The notes beneath the pieces were generated by a model. That model was not told the DNA's origin. It was given only the letters and a program-made list of their open reading frames with translations, and did not search any database. From the NCBI GenBank assembly GCA_020634435.1, contig JACKBS010000007.1:1-64000 (forward strand): 64,000 nucleotides of DNA. Reading direction: 5' to 3'. A program made the translations under genes and the position numbers. This stretch comes from Ardenticatenaceae bacterium (GTDB lineage: Bacteria; Chloroflexota; Anaerolineae; Promineifilales; Promineifilaceae). Positions 54,512 to 63,321 of this stretch are shown here, piece by piece. The number at the start of each line of letters is the position of its first letter. Within the stretch, counting starts at the first letter, position 1.

Positions 54512-54973
54512 TTTTCTTTTCTCTTTTCCACTAAAACGCAAGGTTAGTTTGCCACATACATCGGAGCATTAACGCTGTATTAACGGCCGTTTCATACTAT
54601 ACGAATCAGTTAAACGTTAAAACGGCCCGACACTCGATTATAAAACAGCTGAGTTAAGGCGCAATAAATCGTTGGCTTCGTTTGCCCCGGCGAGTTCAAG
54701 TCCATCTTGCTACAACGCACTATGAAAACGCACCAGGAGAAAACGTATCGGATTTTGTGGTGGATTTGTCATTTGCGGAGCGAGCGATGTCTAGTTAAAC
54801 GCTAGTTATTACATAGTGGCCAAAAGCTGCTTAGCAGTTTAACTGGCGTTTAATTGCGAACGACCTTTTATCACAGGAGAAAAATTGGTCGTTCGCTAAA
54901 AGTCCAGGAGGGGTTCGAGAAAAACGGTCGTCTTCCCCAGACGGCCGTTTTCGTTTGTATCAGCACAAGTTGA
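54512..54973. promoter_or_regulatory. Repeat-rich upstream region of the SARP-type gene
   Basis: 460 bp without a convincing gene. It carries repeated TTAAACG(C/T)-type words: AGTTAAACGTTA near 54608, AGTTAAACGCTA near 54794, and two in inverse orientation at 54838-54855 (AGTTTAACTGGCGTTTAATT), plus ATTAACGCTGTATTAACGG near 54567. SARP-type regulators bind spaced direct repeats, so these are candidate operators. A 10-bp inverted repeat (GCGAACGACC 54856-54865; complement 54887-54896) encloses CAGGAGAAAAA. Confidence 0.45.
54919..54952 (-). terminator. Terminator containing an ACGGCCGT site
   Basis: AAAACGGTCGTCT pairs with AGACGGCCGTTTT around TCCCC, with one mismatch, and a T-run follows on the minus strand. 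It ends the metallophosphoesterase transcript. Like the hairpin at 50012 it is assembled from the dispersed palindrome. Confidence 0.75.
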
Positions 54974-55852
54974 TCAATTGATAGTCCAACCGGGTGGGCC
55001 TAAATACGGCCGTAAATCCTCATCGGCCATTACCGCCCGCACGCTATCCTCCATGCTGATTTCCCCGGCCAGTACCGCATCCTGATAGCGCGTAGCCCAA
55101 CGGTAAATCAACCCACCCGCGCGGCGCAGCTCAATGAGCATCAGTTGAGCCAGGGGGCCAGCCCCTTCCAGGAAACCTGAACAAGCATAATCTTGCTCCA
55201 CGCGATCAAAATCATAGGGCAGGCGCACAATTTCAGCTTGCCAACCTTTTGCTGCGGTCCAGGTGAAACGGCCGTAACTCAACTCCCGATTCCCATCAAA
55301 AGAAGCCCCCACAGAACCAATATTGACCACAGTGGTATCGTCAATTTCCCGAATGAGCGGCCGGTGGGTGTGCCCCGTTACAAAAATACGCGGGGCTGGT
55401 TCAATCTGCAAACGCAGTTCTTCGTCCTTGGTGTTGGGATACACACCATCACGATTATCGCGCATAGACCCGTGAACCACTCGCAATTCTGAGCCATCTG
55501 GCGCAAAGAGAGAGCATTGCTCAGGCAACTTGGCAATGACGGGCACATAGTCTGCCACTTGCTGATAGGCCCAACGAGCAAACTTATTTACCTCGTAGGC
55601 GGGGCCAGTTTCCACGCCGTCCGGTACGGCACACTCCAAAACGTAATCCTCATGATTACCCTTGACGATATGCCAGTTTTCCTGCTTTTGTCGGGCCAAA
55701 ACCCACTCCAGAGCATCACGAGACAGAGGGCCACGGTTAACGATGTCCCCGTCTACCACCACCTGATCCGGCTGCCATTTTTCAATATCTGCGGTAACTG
55801 CCTCCAGGGCAGGAATATTTCCATGAATGTCTGAGATGACTGCTATTTTCAC
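54974..55852 (-). CDS. Calcineurin-like metallophosphoesterase
   Basis: 292 residues from GTG 55852 (AGGA upstream). Metal-binding motifs of the superfamily are complete: VISDIHGNIPALEAV (DxH), VVDGDIVNRGP (GDxxxRG), IVKGNHEDYV (GNH[DE]), RVVHGSMRDN and FVTGHTHRPL (GHTH). It resembles YfcE and bacterial diadenosine-tetraphosphatase-type enzymes and probably hydrolyses a phosphodiester or nucleotide. A C-terminal helical extension of about 60 residues (DYACSGFLEGAGPLAQLMLI onward) is beyond the core. Confidence 0.9.
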   Translation of the reverse strand: MKIAVISDIHGNIPALEAVTADIEKWQPDQVVVDGDIVNRGPLSRDALEWVLARQKQENWHIVKGNHEDYVLECAVPDGVETGPAYEVNKFARWAYQQVADYVPVIAKLPEQCSLFAPDGSELRVVHGSMRDNRDGVYPNTKDEELRLQIEPAPRIFVTGHTHRPLIREIDDTTVVNIGSVGASFDGNRELSYGRFTWTAAKGWQAEIVRLPYDFDRVEQDYACSGFLEGAGPLAQLMLIELRRAGGLIYRWATRYQDAVLAGEISMEDSVRAVMADEDLRPYLGPPGWTIN

Positions 55853-55944
55853 TTGCTTGTCCTAATTTTTGATAAGAGCACAAGTCTAACAAGAACGGCC
55901 GTATTGCTCAAACTCCTGACAAAAGATGTCATGAACTCTCTTTA

Positions 55945-56011
55945 TAGTGAAAAGTAAAAAGTGAGACGTGAAAAGCAACAACCCACTTTTTACTTTTCAC
56001 TTTTTACTCAA
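55945..56011. repeat. GTGAAAAGTAAAAAGTG inverted repeat before uvrB
   Basis: Left arm AGTGAAAAGTAAAAAGTGAG; right arm CACTTTTTACTTTTCACTTT. An 8-10 nt unit (AAAAGTR) repeated in inverted halves, just upstream of the uvrB ribosome-binding site, where it could form a leader hairpin. Confidence 0.8.
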
Positions 56012-56026
56012 AAACGGAGGCTTGAG

Positions 56027-57994
56027 ATGCCCAATTTCCAACTGGAATCACAGTACCAGCCCACTGGCGACCAGCCGCAGGCCATTGCTGGGTTGGTTGA
56101 TGGTTTGCAGAGCGGTTTGCAGCACCAGCTTTTGCTGGGGGCCACTGGCACCGGCAAGACGTTTACCATCGCCAACATCATCCAGCAAACGCAGCGCCCT
56201 ACCCTGATTTTGGCACATAACAAGACACTGGCGGCCCAACTTTACAGTGAGTTCTCGCAGTTCTTCCCCAACAACGCGGTGAGCTATTTCGTGAGCTACT
56301 ACGATTATTATCAGCCCGAAGCGTACGTGCCGCGCACAGACACCTACATTGAGAAAACCACGGAAATCAACGAAGAGATTGAACGGATGCGGTTAGCCGC
56401 CACGCAATCCTTGGCTACGCGAAGGGATGTGATTGTGGTGGCCAGTGTGAGCGCCATTTATGGTCTGGGTGATCCGGTGAAGTACCACCAGGCACACCTG
56501 CATCTGCAAACAGGCCAGCTGGCCCGCCGCGACAAAACGCTGCGCCGCCTGATCGACATCTATTACGAACGGAACGATTATGAATTGGGCTACGGCCGTT
56601 TCCGCGTGCGTGGCGACGTGCTAGAAATCCAACCGCCGCACGGGGGTGCCATCTACCGAATTGAGTTTTGGGGCGAAGAAGTTGAGCGCATCAGCGAGAT
56701 TGATGGCGTGACCGGCGAACTACAGCGCAAACTACCAGAGGTGATGTTCCATCCCGCGCGTCATTTTGTAACTGACCGCGATGATGTGGCAACGGCCGTT
56801 ACCAGCATCGAGGCCGAGTTGGAAGCGCGTTTAGATAGCCTAAATAAGGAAAACAAACTGCTGGAAGCGTACCGTCTGGAGCAGCGCACCCGCTTCGATC
56901 TGGAAATGCTGCGCGAGATGGGTTACTGCAACGGCAGCGAAAACTACAGCCGCCACTTTTACGGCCGTCCGCCCGGCGCACCGCCCTGGACCCTACTCGA
57001 TTATTTCCCGGACGATTACCTGCTTGTGGTGGATGAGAGTCACATGACCATCCCCCAAATCCGGGCCATGTACCACGGCGACCGTCACCGCAAAGAAACG
57101 CTGGTCGATTTTGGCTTCCGTCTGCCCAGCGCCCTGGACAATCGCCCCCTCACCTTTGCCGAGTGGGAAGAGCGCGCCTACCAGGTCATTTACACCTCCG
57201 CCACGCCTGGGCCTTATGAACTGGAACAGACCGAGCAAACTGTGGAGCAAATCATTCGCCCCACCGGCCTATTGGACCCGGAAATTGAAATACGGCCGAT
57301 TCGCGGCCAGGTGGATGATTTGCTGTTTGAGCTGCGCCAGAGCGTGGCTCGTGGCGAACGCGCCCTCATCACCACGCTCACCAAGCGCATGGCGGAAGAT
57401 TTATCTGATTATCTACGCGAAATGGATATGAAGGTGCATTATTTGCACAGCGAGGTGGACACGTTCGAGCGGGTGGAAATCCTGCAAGATTTGCGGGCGG
57501 GCGTCTACGATGCCGTGGTAGGGATCAATCTGCTGCGTGAAGGGCTGGACCTGCCAGAAGTGTCGCTGGTAGCGATTTTGGATGCGGACAAGGAAGGCTT
57601 TTTGCGCTCCGACCGGGCGCTCATCCAAACGATTGGCCGTGCCGCCCGCCACCAGTCTGGGCAGGTAATCATGTATGCCGACCGGGTAACGGACTCGATG
57701 CAGCGAGCCATTGACGAGACCAACCGACGACGCGCCAAGCAAGCGGCGTACAACGTTGAACACGGCATCGTGCCCCAGACAATTGTGAAGCAGCTAGACA
57801 AATTGCTGAAGGCGCGGGATGAAGAAACGGCCGTTGCCGAACCCGCCCCGCTCTACCAAACCGACGACATTTTGGTGCAAATTGATGAACTGGAGCTGGC
57901 AATGAAAACGGCCGCAACCAATCTGGAATTTGAAAAAGCCGCCCGCCTGCGCGACCAAATCATGGCTTTGCGCCAGAACCTGACACTCGCCTGA
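56027..57994 (+). CDS. uvrB: Excinuclease ABC subunit B
   Basis: 655 residues from ATG 56027 (ACGGAGG upstream); the open frame upstream is repeat DNA. UvrB landmarks: FQLESQYQPTGDQPQAIAGL, Walker A LLGATGTGKTFTIAN, the beta-hairpin YYDYYQPEAYVPRTDTYIEK, VVDESHMTIPQI (DEAD-like box), VGINLLREGLDLPEVSLVAILDADKEGFLR (motif V), QTIGRAARH (motif VI) and a C-terminal UVR motif binding UvrC (LELAMKTAATNLEFEKAARLRD). It is the damage-verification helicase of nucleotide excision repair, acting with UvrA and UvrC encoded elsewhere. Confidence 0.98.
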   Translation: MPNFQLESQYQPTGDQPQAIAGLVDGLQSGLQHQLLLGATGTGKTFTIANIIQQTQRPTLILAHNKTLAAQLYSEFSQFFPNNAVSYFVSYYDYYQPEAYVPRTDTYIEKTTEINEEIERMRLAATQSLATRRDVIVVASVSAIYGLGDPVKYHQAHLHLQTGQLARRDKTLRRLIDIYYERNDYELGYGRFRVRGDVLEIQPPHGGAIYRIEFWGEEVERISEIDGVTGELQRKLPEVMFHPARHFVTDRDDVATAVTSIEAELEARLDSLNKENKLLEAYRLEQRTRFDLEMLREMGYCNGSENYSRHFYGRPPGAPPWTLLDYFPDDYLLVVDESHMTIPQIRAMYHGDRHRKETLVDFGFRLPSALDNRPLTFAEWEERAYQVIYTSATPGPYELEQTEQTVEQIIRPTGLLDPEIEIRPIRGQVDDLLFELRQSVARGERALITTLTKRMAEDLSDYLREMDMKVHYLHSEVDTFERVEILQDLRAGVYDAVVGINLLREGLDLPEVSLVAILDADKEGFLRSDRALIQTIGRAARHQSGQVIMYADRVTDSMQRAIDETNRRRAKQAAYNVEHGIVPQTIVKQLDKLLKARDEETAVAEPAPLYQTDDILVQIDELELAMKTAATNLEFEKAARLRDQIMALRQNLTLA

Positions 57995-58030
57995 GACTTC
58001 ATGAACAACTTGTCCGCCAAAACAGTACAC

Positions 58031-58075
58031 TCACGCAAAGACGCGAAGGCATATGGGCTTTGCAACTTTGCGTGA
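58031..58075. repeat. TCACGCAAAGACGCGAAGG hairpin after uvrB
   Basis: TCACGCAAAG-type units with inverted CTTTGCGTGA units form an imperfect hairpin in the spacer; same vocabulary as TTTGCGCCTTTGCGT at 113-140 and 9580. It may serve as the uvrB terminator. Confidence 0.65.
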
Positions 58076-58197
58076 AATTCAATGACAATACGCTTGTAGA
58101 CCTCTTGCCTGACAAAAATTTGCAGTAGCGAAAAGGTCGGATAATATTAGAACATTCGTTTTAATTTCGCCGGGTCTTTTCAATTTAGGAGGCCATT

Positions 58198-58710
58198 ATG
58201 GATTTTGTAGCCTGTCAAACACAGCTGCGGCTCAATGGGGAACTCATCCGCGAACTGGTGGCGAGCATTTCCCAAGAGCAAGCCATCCGCAGACCCTCAC
58301 CGGATGACTGGTCGGTTTTGGAAGTTATCAATCATTTGTATGACGAAGAGCGCGAAGATTTCCGGCAGCGGTTCGATTACATTTTGCACCGACCTGGCGA
58401 ACCGTGGCCGCCGATTCATCCGGGAGCCTGGGTAACCGAGCGCCAATACAACGAACGCAACCTCTCTACTTCTTTGCAAAATTTCCTCGATGAGCGGCAG
58501 AAGTCGCTGGCCTGGCTGGCCACTTTAGACAATCCCGATCTGGATCGCACAGAGACACACCCCACCATTGGCGAGTTCCATGCGGGTGATATGCTGGCCT
58601 CCTGGGTGGGCCACGACGTTTTGCACCTGCGCCAGCTGGTTGAGCTGAAATATTTTTTGCTGGACGAGTTGATACGGCCGTATGACCCCCGTTATGCTGG
58701 AGAATGGTAA
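58198..58710 (+). CDS. DinB-fold protein
   Basis: 170 residues after GGAGG. The helical bundle has the DinB-like pattern: RRPSPDDWSVLEVINHLYDEEREDFRQR (first His) and DMLASWVGHDVLHLRQLVEL (H-x3-H). Metal-binding residues are kept. The TTG start of the AlkC-like gene follows 3 bases after the stop, so the two are translationally coupled, which suggests a shared role in handling alkylated or thiol-reactive damage. Confidence 0.85.
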   Translation: MDFVACQTQLRLNGELIRELVASISQEQAIRRPSPDDWSVLEVINHLYDEEREDFRQRFDYILHRPGEPWPPIHPGAWVTERQYNERNLSTSLQNFLDERQKSLAWLATLDNPDLDRTETHPTIGEFHAGDMLASWVGHDVLHLRQLVELKYFLLDELIRPYDPRYAGEW

Positions 58711-58713
58711 ATC

Positions 58714-59835
58714 TTGAGCGAGAACGAAAAAAAGCTGTTCAAAGATTACTTTGATGAAAATTTAGTCCGTCGGATGGCCGGGATGATTACGGCCGTTCAT
58801 CCCCAATTCCCGGCTGAAGCCTTTGTGAATCAAATTGTGCCGCAGCTGGATGTCCTGGAAATGAAGGAACGATCTACCGTTTTCGTCCAGGCATTGCGCG
58901 ACCATTTGCCGACTGGTTTTGCCAGCGCCTGGGCCGTGCTAGAAGACGCGCTGGGCGCTGAACTCAGCGGCGCAGATGGCGTGTTTGCCGATGGCTGGCA
59001 TTATTGGCCCATTGCCCAGTTCATCGAAACGTTTGGCCTGGAAGATTTTGACGTCGGTGTGCGCGCCATGCACGAGATTACCAAGCGACACACGGCCGAA
59101 TTTGCGATACGGCCGTTTCTCATCCACCATCAGGAGCAAATGCTGGCCATTTTGCACATCTGGGCCGAAGATGAAAACATGCACGTCCGGCGGCTGGTCA
59201 GCGAAGGAACGCGCCCCCGCCTGCCCTGGGCCGGACGATTGTATGCCTTTATCGAAGATCCCAGCCCGACACTGGCGCTGCTGGAAAAGCTCAAAGACGA
59301 TCCGGCTGAATATGTGCGCCGCTCCGTGAGCAATCACCTCAACGACATCGCCAAAGATCATCCGCAGCTGGTCATTCAAACATGCCGCCGTTGGTGGGCC
59401 GACGGCTCGCCAGAGCGACGGTGGATTGTGCAGCGCGCCCTGCGAACATTGGTGAAAGACGGCGATCCAGATGCGCTGGCCGTGCTGGGTTTTGGTCCAG
59501 CGCAGGTGGAGCTGACCGATTTTGCCGTAGCGCCAAACCCCCTGAGCCTGGGCGATTCGCTGCAATTGAGCTTTACGCTGCAAAACACGGCCGAAACGGA
59601 GCAGAACCTGGTGATTGATTTTGTCATCCATTTTGTAAAGGCCAACGGGCAGACGAGTGGCAAGGTGTTTAAGCTGAAAACGGCCGTACTCGCCCCCAAC
59701 CAAACGATCGCCATCACCAAAAACCATCCGATTCGCCCCATCACCACCCGCACCTACTACCCCGGCACGCACCAGGTTGCCATTCAGGTTAACGGCCAAA
59801 TCGTGGGCGAATGCAGTTTTGAATTACTGGTATAA
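58714..59835 (+). CDS. DNA alkylation repair protein, AlkC/AlkD type, with Ig-like tail
   Basis: 373 residues from TTG 58714 (GGAGAATGG upstream). The first 270 residues are HEAT-like helical repeats (FIETFGLEDFDVGVRAMHEITKRHTAEFAIRPFL; WAEDENMHVRRLVSEGTRPRLPWAGRL; YVRRSVSNHLNDIAKDHPQLV; RRWIVQRALRTLVKDGDPDAL), the AlkC/AlkD DNA glycosylase scaffold. The last 95 residues form a beta-rich Ig-like domain (VELTDFAVAPNPLSLGDSLQLSFTLQN onward), a fusion known from AlkC proteins, where it contacts DNA. It removes N3/N7-alkylated purines. Confidence 0.88.
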   Translation: MSENEKKLFKDYFDENLVRRMAGMITAVHPQFPAEAFVNQIVPQLDVLEMKERSTVFVQALRDHLPTGFASAWAVLEDALGAELSGADGVFADGWHYWPIAQFIETFGLEDFDVGVRAMHEITKRHTAEFAIRPFLIHHQEQMLAILHIWAEDENMHVRRLVSEGTRPRLPWAGRLYAFIEDPSPTLALLEKLKDDPAEYVRRSVSNHLNDIAKDHPQLVIQTCRRWWADGSPERRWIVQRALRTLVKDGDPDALAVLGFGPAQVELTDFAVAPNPLSLGDSLQLSFTLQNTAETEQNLVIDFVIHFVKANGQTSGKVFKLKTAVLAPNQTIAITKNHPIRPITTRTYYPGTHQVAIQVNGQIVGECSFELLV

Positions 59836-59846
59836 ACAAAGGAGAA

Positions 59847-60509
59847 ATGATGAAAATTAGAGCAAATGAATTGGAAGCTGAGGCCCATCTAGCCGTCCCA
59901 GCCAGTGGCAAGGGCCCAGGCGTTTTGGTGCTGCATCCCTGGTGGGGCCTCAATGAGGACATCAAAAATGTGGCCAATCGGTTGGCCGAGGCCGGTTTTG
60001 TGGCGCTGGCACCAGATTTGTACAACGGCCGTATCGCCACCACCATTCCCCAGGCCGAAGAATACATCGCAGCAATGGACGAAGACGCCGCCCGAAACAT
60101 TGTACAGGCAGCGGCCGAGGCTCTGCTGGCTCACGAGGCGTGCCAGGGCAAACAGTTGGCCACTTTGGGCTTTTCGATGGGCGGGATGTACGCCGTCTGG
60201 CTGGCCTATGCCCAACCAGAGCGCGTGTCTGCCGTGGTGCTGTTTTACGGCATTGGCTGGGCCAACCACGCCGATACACAGGCCAGCTACCTGGGCCACT
60301 TTGCCGAAAACGATCAGTACGAGGAAGATGAATACATCCAGTTATTCAAGGATAAATTAGAAGAAAACGGCCGTCCCCATACCTTCTACACATACCCTGG
60401 CGCAGAACATTGGTTCTTTGAGCCCTCCCGCCCAGATGCCTACAATGAAGCAGCCTCCGAGTTAGCCTGGCAGCGCACGTTGGCTTTCCTGAAAGAGTCG
60501 TTGGCTTGA
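59847..60509 (+). CDS. Dienelactone hydrolase family alpha/beta hydrolase
   Basis: 220 residues after AAAGGAG. Alpha/beta-hydrolase motifs: GVLVLHPWWGLNEDIKNVANRLAEAGFVALAPDLYNG (oxyanion region, DLH type), ATLGFSMGGMYAVW (nucleophile Ser in GFSMGG, whereas classical DLH has Cys), FAENDQYEE (acid) and YPGAEHWFFEPSRPDAYNEAASELAWQRTLAFL (His). It probably acts as a carboxylesterase/lactonase; the substrate is unknown. It lies 11 bp downstream of the AlkC-like gene. Confidence 0.87.
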   Translation: MMKIRANELEAEAHLAVPASGKGPGVLVLHPWWGLNEDIKNVANRLAEAGFVALAPDLYNGRIATTIPQAEEYIAAMDEDAARNIVQAAAEALLAHEACQGKQLATLGFSMGGMYAVWLAYAQPERVSAVVLFYGIGWANHADTQASYLGHFAENDQYEEDEYIQLFKDKLEENGRPHTFYTYPGAEHWFFEPSRPDAYNEAASELAWQRTLAFLKESLA

Positions 60510-60525
60510 TGGTTTTGGATTTGAT

Positions 60526-61911
60526 TCAATTTTCTAGTTGGTAATGACGAACTTCTAAACGGTAAAACGGAACTGCTTCAACAAGCTGTAGATTCCCATC
60601 CAACCAGGCTTCACTTTCAGAGCTGGGTATCGCGTTTTGAGGAAACCGTTCCGCCACTAACCAGACATCTGAAACTGCCAATTGTTCTAATTCTTGAGGA
60701 TTGCCATAGGTAGCCGATGTTTTCGCCTGATAATATTCGTAGGCAGCAATGTTCCAGGTTGGGTCTAGCCAAACAACGTCTCCAGGTTGGGCATAGGTTT
60801 CGATGTAGGCAACCGCGCTGCGCCAATCATCTTTTGGCACCAACCATAACATGGCCAGAGTTGCCAGTAGCGAAATACTCATCGAACCATACCACATTAA
60901 CTGTTTTCTATTGCTGGTCCAGAACACAAGCAGCCAGGCAATGAGCAAGCAGACATAGGGCCAACCTGTGGCAATCACTCTCTTCAAACCATAGAACCGT
61001 GGCCACACAAATGCTACCGAGCACATAATGAAGACAAATGCAGCCACAGGCGTAATGAAACGACGAATTTTGTCTTCTTGCAATAGCCTATGAAAGAGCC
61101 AAAAGAAGATAACCAGGGCGATTCCAGCCCCAACCATTACGAAAGCGTAAAAGCTCGCCGTAAATTCAGGTAAATTTAGCGTTTGGCGCGTAGCTTTGAA
61201 AAAATGAATATTATTTAACAGGCTTAGCAAATTTGCGAAGCGCGACCACCAAGGTTGGTACAGAACAACAGATACGACAATGGAAATAAACCAAACCCAA
61301 AAGGGTCGATTGGGATACCCCTGTTTCCACCAATAAACTAAAAAAAGGGAACTTAAGCCAATGACCAAGGGGATCATTGGGAAATCAACGTAAAGTCCAG
61401 CGGTAAGTGCTGCGGTTACTGGTAAGATCGCCAACCAATGTCCCCAAACCAAACCATTGGCAACCACCAGCCCCAAACAAGCGACAAAAATATACATTCT
61501 GACTTCTTGCCCGTACCAAACATCAAGTGGAGAAAATGCCAATAAACTCATTGCCACTAACCCCACCTGACGGCTGCTTAATTGGCGGCCAAGAAAATAG
61601 ACAAGGAGGACATTTAGTAAAGAAGCCAAAGCAGAAGGAATGCGTACGGCCGTTTCGCTACTGCCTACCAATGCCACCCAATAATGCAATCCCGCATAAT
61701 AAAGCGGTGGCCGACCAACCTCAATGTTGCCAGCTAAAGTGTCAGCAATAGGCTGGTGTGCCCGGAAAACCCCCCATGCCTCATCAAACCAAAGGCTATT
61801 ACGTCCTAGAGTCGAAAACCTTAGCAAAATTGCCGCAATAAAAAAGACGACAAACCATATTGAAAAATTCTTTGTCTCTTGCACTATTTTCTTCTTTTGC
61901 AGTGGAATCAC
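60526..61911 (-). CDS. GT39/ArnT-like polytopic glycosyltransferase
   Basis: 461 residues from GTG 61911 (AGAAGG upstream). About ten membrane helices. The first periplasmic loop has LGRNSLWFDEAWGVFRAHQ with the acidic FDE pair that characterises PMT/ArnT-type enzymes using polyprenyl-linked sugar donors, then GRPPLYYAGLHYWVALVGSSETAVRIPSALASLL, also family-typical. A periplasmic domain of about 100 residues ends the protein. It probably glycosylates a lipid or protein at the outer face of the membrane. Unlike the GT39-like gene at 9-10.7 kb it carries no repeat insertions. Confidence 0.87.
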   Translation of the reverse strand: MIPLQKKKIVQETKNFSIWFVVFFIAAILLRFSTLGRNSLWFDEAWGVFRAHQPIADTLAGNIEVGRPPLYYAGLHYWVALVGSSETAVRIPSALASLLNVLLVYFLGRQLSSRQVGLVAMSLLAFSPLDVWYGQEVRMYIFVACLGLVVANGLVWGHWLAILPVTAALTAGLYVDFPMIPLVIGLSSLFLVYWWKQGYPNRPFWVWFISIVVSVVLYQPWWSRFANLLSLLNNIHFFKATRQTLNLPEFTASFYAFVMVGAGIALVIFFWLFHRLLQEDKIRRFITPVAAFVFIMCSVAFVWPRFYGLKRVIATGWPYVCLLIAWLLVFWTSNRKQLMWYGSMSISLLATLAMLWLVPKDDWRSAVAYIETYAQPGDVVWLDPTWNIAAYEYYQAKTSATYGNPQELEQLAVSDVWLVAERFPQNAIPSSESEAWLDGNLQLVEAVPFYRLEVRHYQLEN

Positions 61912-61984
61912 TGCCTTCTAAGTGAATTGTAGCAAACGGCTACAAAGGCAGTGATCAAAGCCTACGTCCTCGAACTGCACCTTA

Positions 61985-63244
61985 TTACATTTGACCAATC
62001 GCCTTCTGGATAAAATTGAGGGTAACGGCCGTAATTTCATCCAGCTCATCCTCTAGCAAAATGACGTGGCCCGATTTTTCCCACCAATGCTGCTCTACGC
62101 GCTCCGACAAGACACCTTCGAGAATAATGTCGCCAACATCGGCCGAGACGGTTTTATCGTTGCGGCCTTGCATGATCAGCACCGGCTGGCTGATTTGCGG
62201 CAGCTGGCGGCGCACTTCCAGCCCCAGCCGAATCAGTTCCATCACCGCCCGCAGCGGATTGACACGGTACCCTTGCCAATATTCATTGCTGCCCACGTTG
62301 TCCTTGGGCATTGAATTTACCAGCGGCGCGGCGACATACAATCGCACCATGTCGTGTGTGGGAATAGCCAGCTTGATGGCGGGCGCATAGCACAACACGC
62401 CAGCAATTTCTTTGTGCTGCGCCGCCAGGTAAAGCGCCAATGCCCCACCAGTTGATTCGCCCCCAACAAACACCTGATCGCACACTGTCGCCAGATGCTG
62501 GTATGCTTTTTCAGCGGCCCAGGCCCAATCGTGCCAGGTCGTTTCGTTGAGGTCTTCGGGATTGGTGCCGTGGCCCGGCAGCAGCGGTGCGGATATGGTG
62601 TAGCCTTCGGCGCGCAGCTTTTCGGCCAGCAAGCGGACCTCAGCGGTCGTGGCGGTAAGCCCGTGCAGCAGCAGTATGCCCACGTCATTGCCCGGCCAAA
62701 AGAACGTATCGCCCTCCAGGTGGGGATTATGGATGGGGCCATCCTGCCCCAGATAAACTTGCTCTACGTTTAGATTTTCTTCGGGTGTGGGCGGTTCAAA
62801 AAATGGCAAAAAGCGGTCAAGCTCGCTGACGGGAATGGGATGTGCGCCGGATGGCAGATCGGCATTGCGAGCCTCCAACCGCTGGCGAAGCACCACAGGC
62901 GGAATATTGAGATAGTACAGTTTGTACTCAGCCCCCAGCTCAGTGATGCGCTCGATCCATTTTTGGCGGCGTTCGCGGCTCCACAAGCTCCAATCGAGGA
63001 TAACATCCACCTCTTGCTTAAGGATAGGAACGGCCGTTTGCCAAAACAGCTCCTTCAACGTATCGGCCATCTCGCCGTATTCCGCGTCAAAAATCGTGGC
63101 ATCGGTCAGCTCAATCATCCACTCATCCAGCGAAAAGCGGATTGCCTTATGCGCCTGTTCCAACTCCTTGGCCAGCGTTGTCTTGCCCGATGTCGGTAGT
63201 CCACAAAATAGATGAACGGTTGCGTCTAACTTTTCCTGCGCCAT
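61985..63244 (-). CDS. Fusion of P-loop kinase domain and alpha/beta hydrolase
   Basis: 419 residues. Residues 1-165: AAA_33/zeta-toxin-like P-loop kinase with HLFCGLPTSGKTTLAKEL (Walker A), FSLDEWMIEL, DVILDWSLWSRERRQKWIERI and a lid-like QRLEARNADLP. Residues 185-419: carboxylesterase/monoglyceride-lipase-like hydrolase with ILLLHGLTATTAEVRLLAEKL, PLLPGHGTNPEDL, VFVGGESTGGALALYLA (Ser), MQGRNDKTVSADVG (Asp) and WWEKSGHVILLEDE (His). Both active sites look intact. I am not aware of this as a common fusion. The two activities may act one after another on a shared small substrate. Confidence 0.85.
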   Translation of the reverse strand: MAQEKLDATVHLFCGLPTSGKTTLAKELEQAHKAIRFSLDEWMIELTDATIFDAEYGEMADTLKELFWQTAVPILKQEVDVILDWSLWSRERRQKWIERITELGAEYKLYYLNIPPVVLRQRLEARNADLPSGAHPIPVSELDRFLPFFEPPTPEENLNVEQVYLGQDGPIHNPHLEGDTFFWPGNDVGILLLHGLTATTAEVRLLAEKLRAEGYTISAPLLPGHGTNPEDLNETTWHDWAWAAEKAYQHLATVCDQVFVGGESTGGALALYLAAQHKEIAGVLCYAPAIKLAIPTHDMVRLYVAAPLVNSMPKDNVGSNEYWQGYRVNPLRAVMELIRLGLEVRRQLPQISQPVLIMQGRNDKTVSADVGDIILEGVLSERVEQHWWEKSGHVILLEDELDEITAVTLNFIQKAIGQM

Positions 63245-63321
63245 TTCTCAATCCTTGTTAAACTCGAAAAGGTTGACTGAAAATTTAAATCAAAAGTTCG
63301 GCAAAGGCAAAGGAAGTAAAC

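Noticed and set aside
54722..54805. Small plus-strand frame (27 codons, MKTHQEKTY...) upstream of the SARP gene
   Set aside because: No ribosome-binding site, no recognisable character, and it covers one of the candidate TTAAACG operator words.
55961..56026. N-terminal extension of UvrB from 55961
   Set aside because: The extra 22 residues are translated from the AAAAGTG inverted repeat; ATG 56027 has ACGGAGG and matches the normal UvrB N-terminus.
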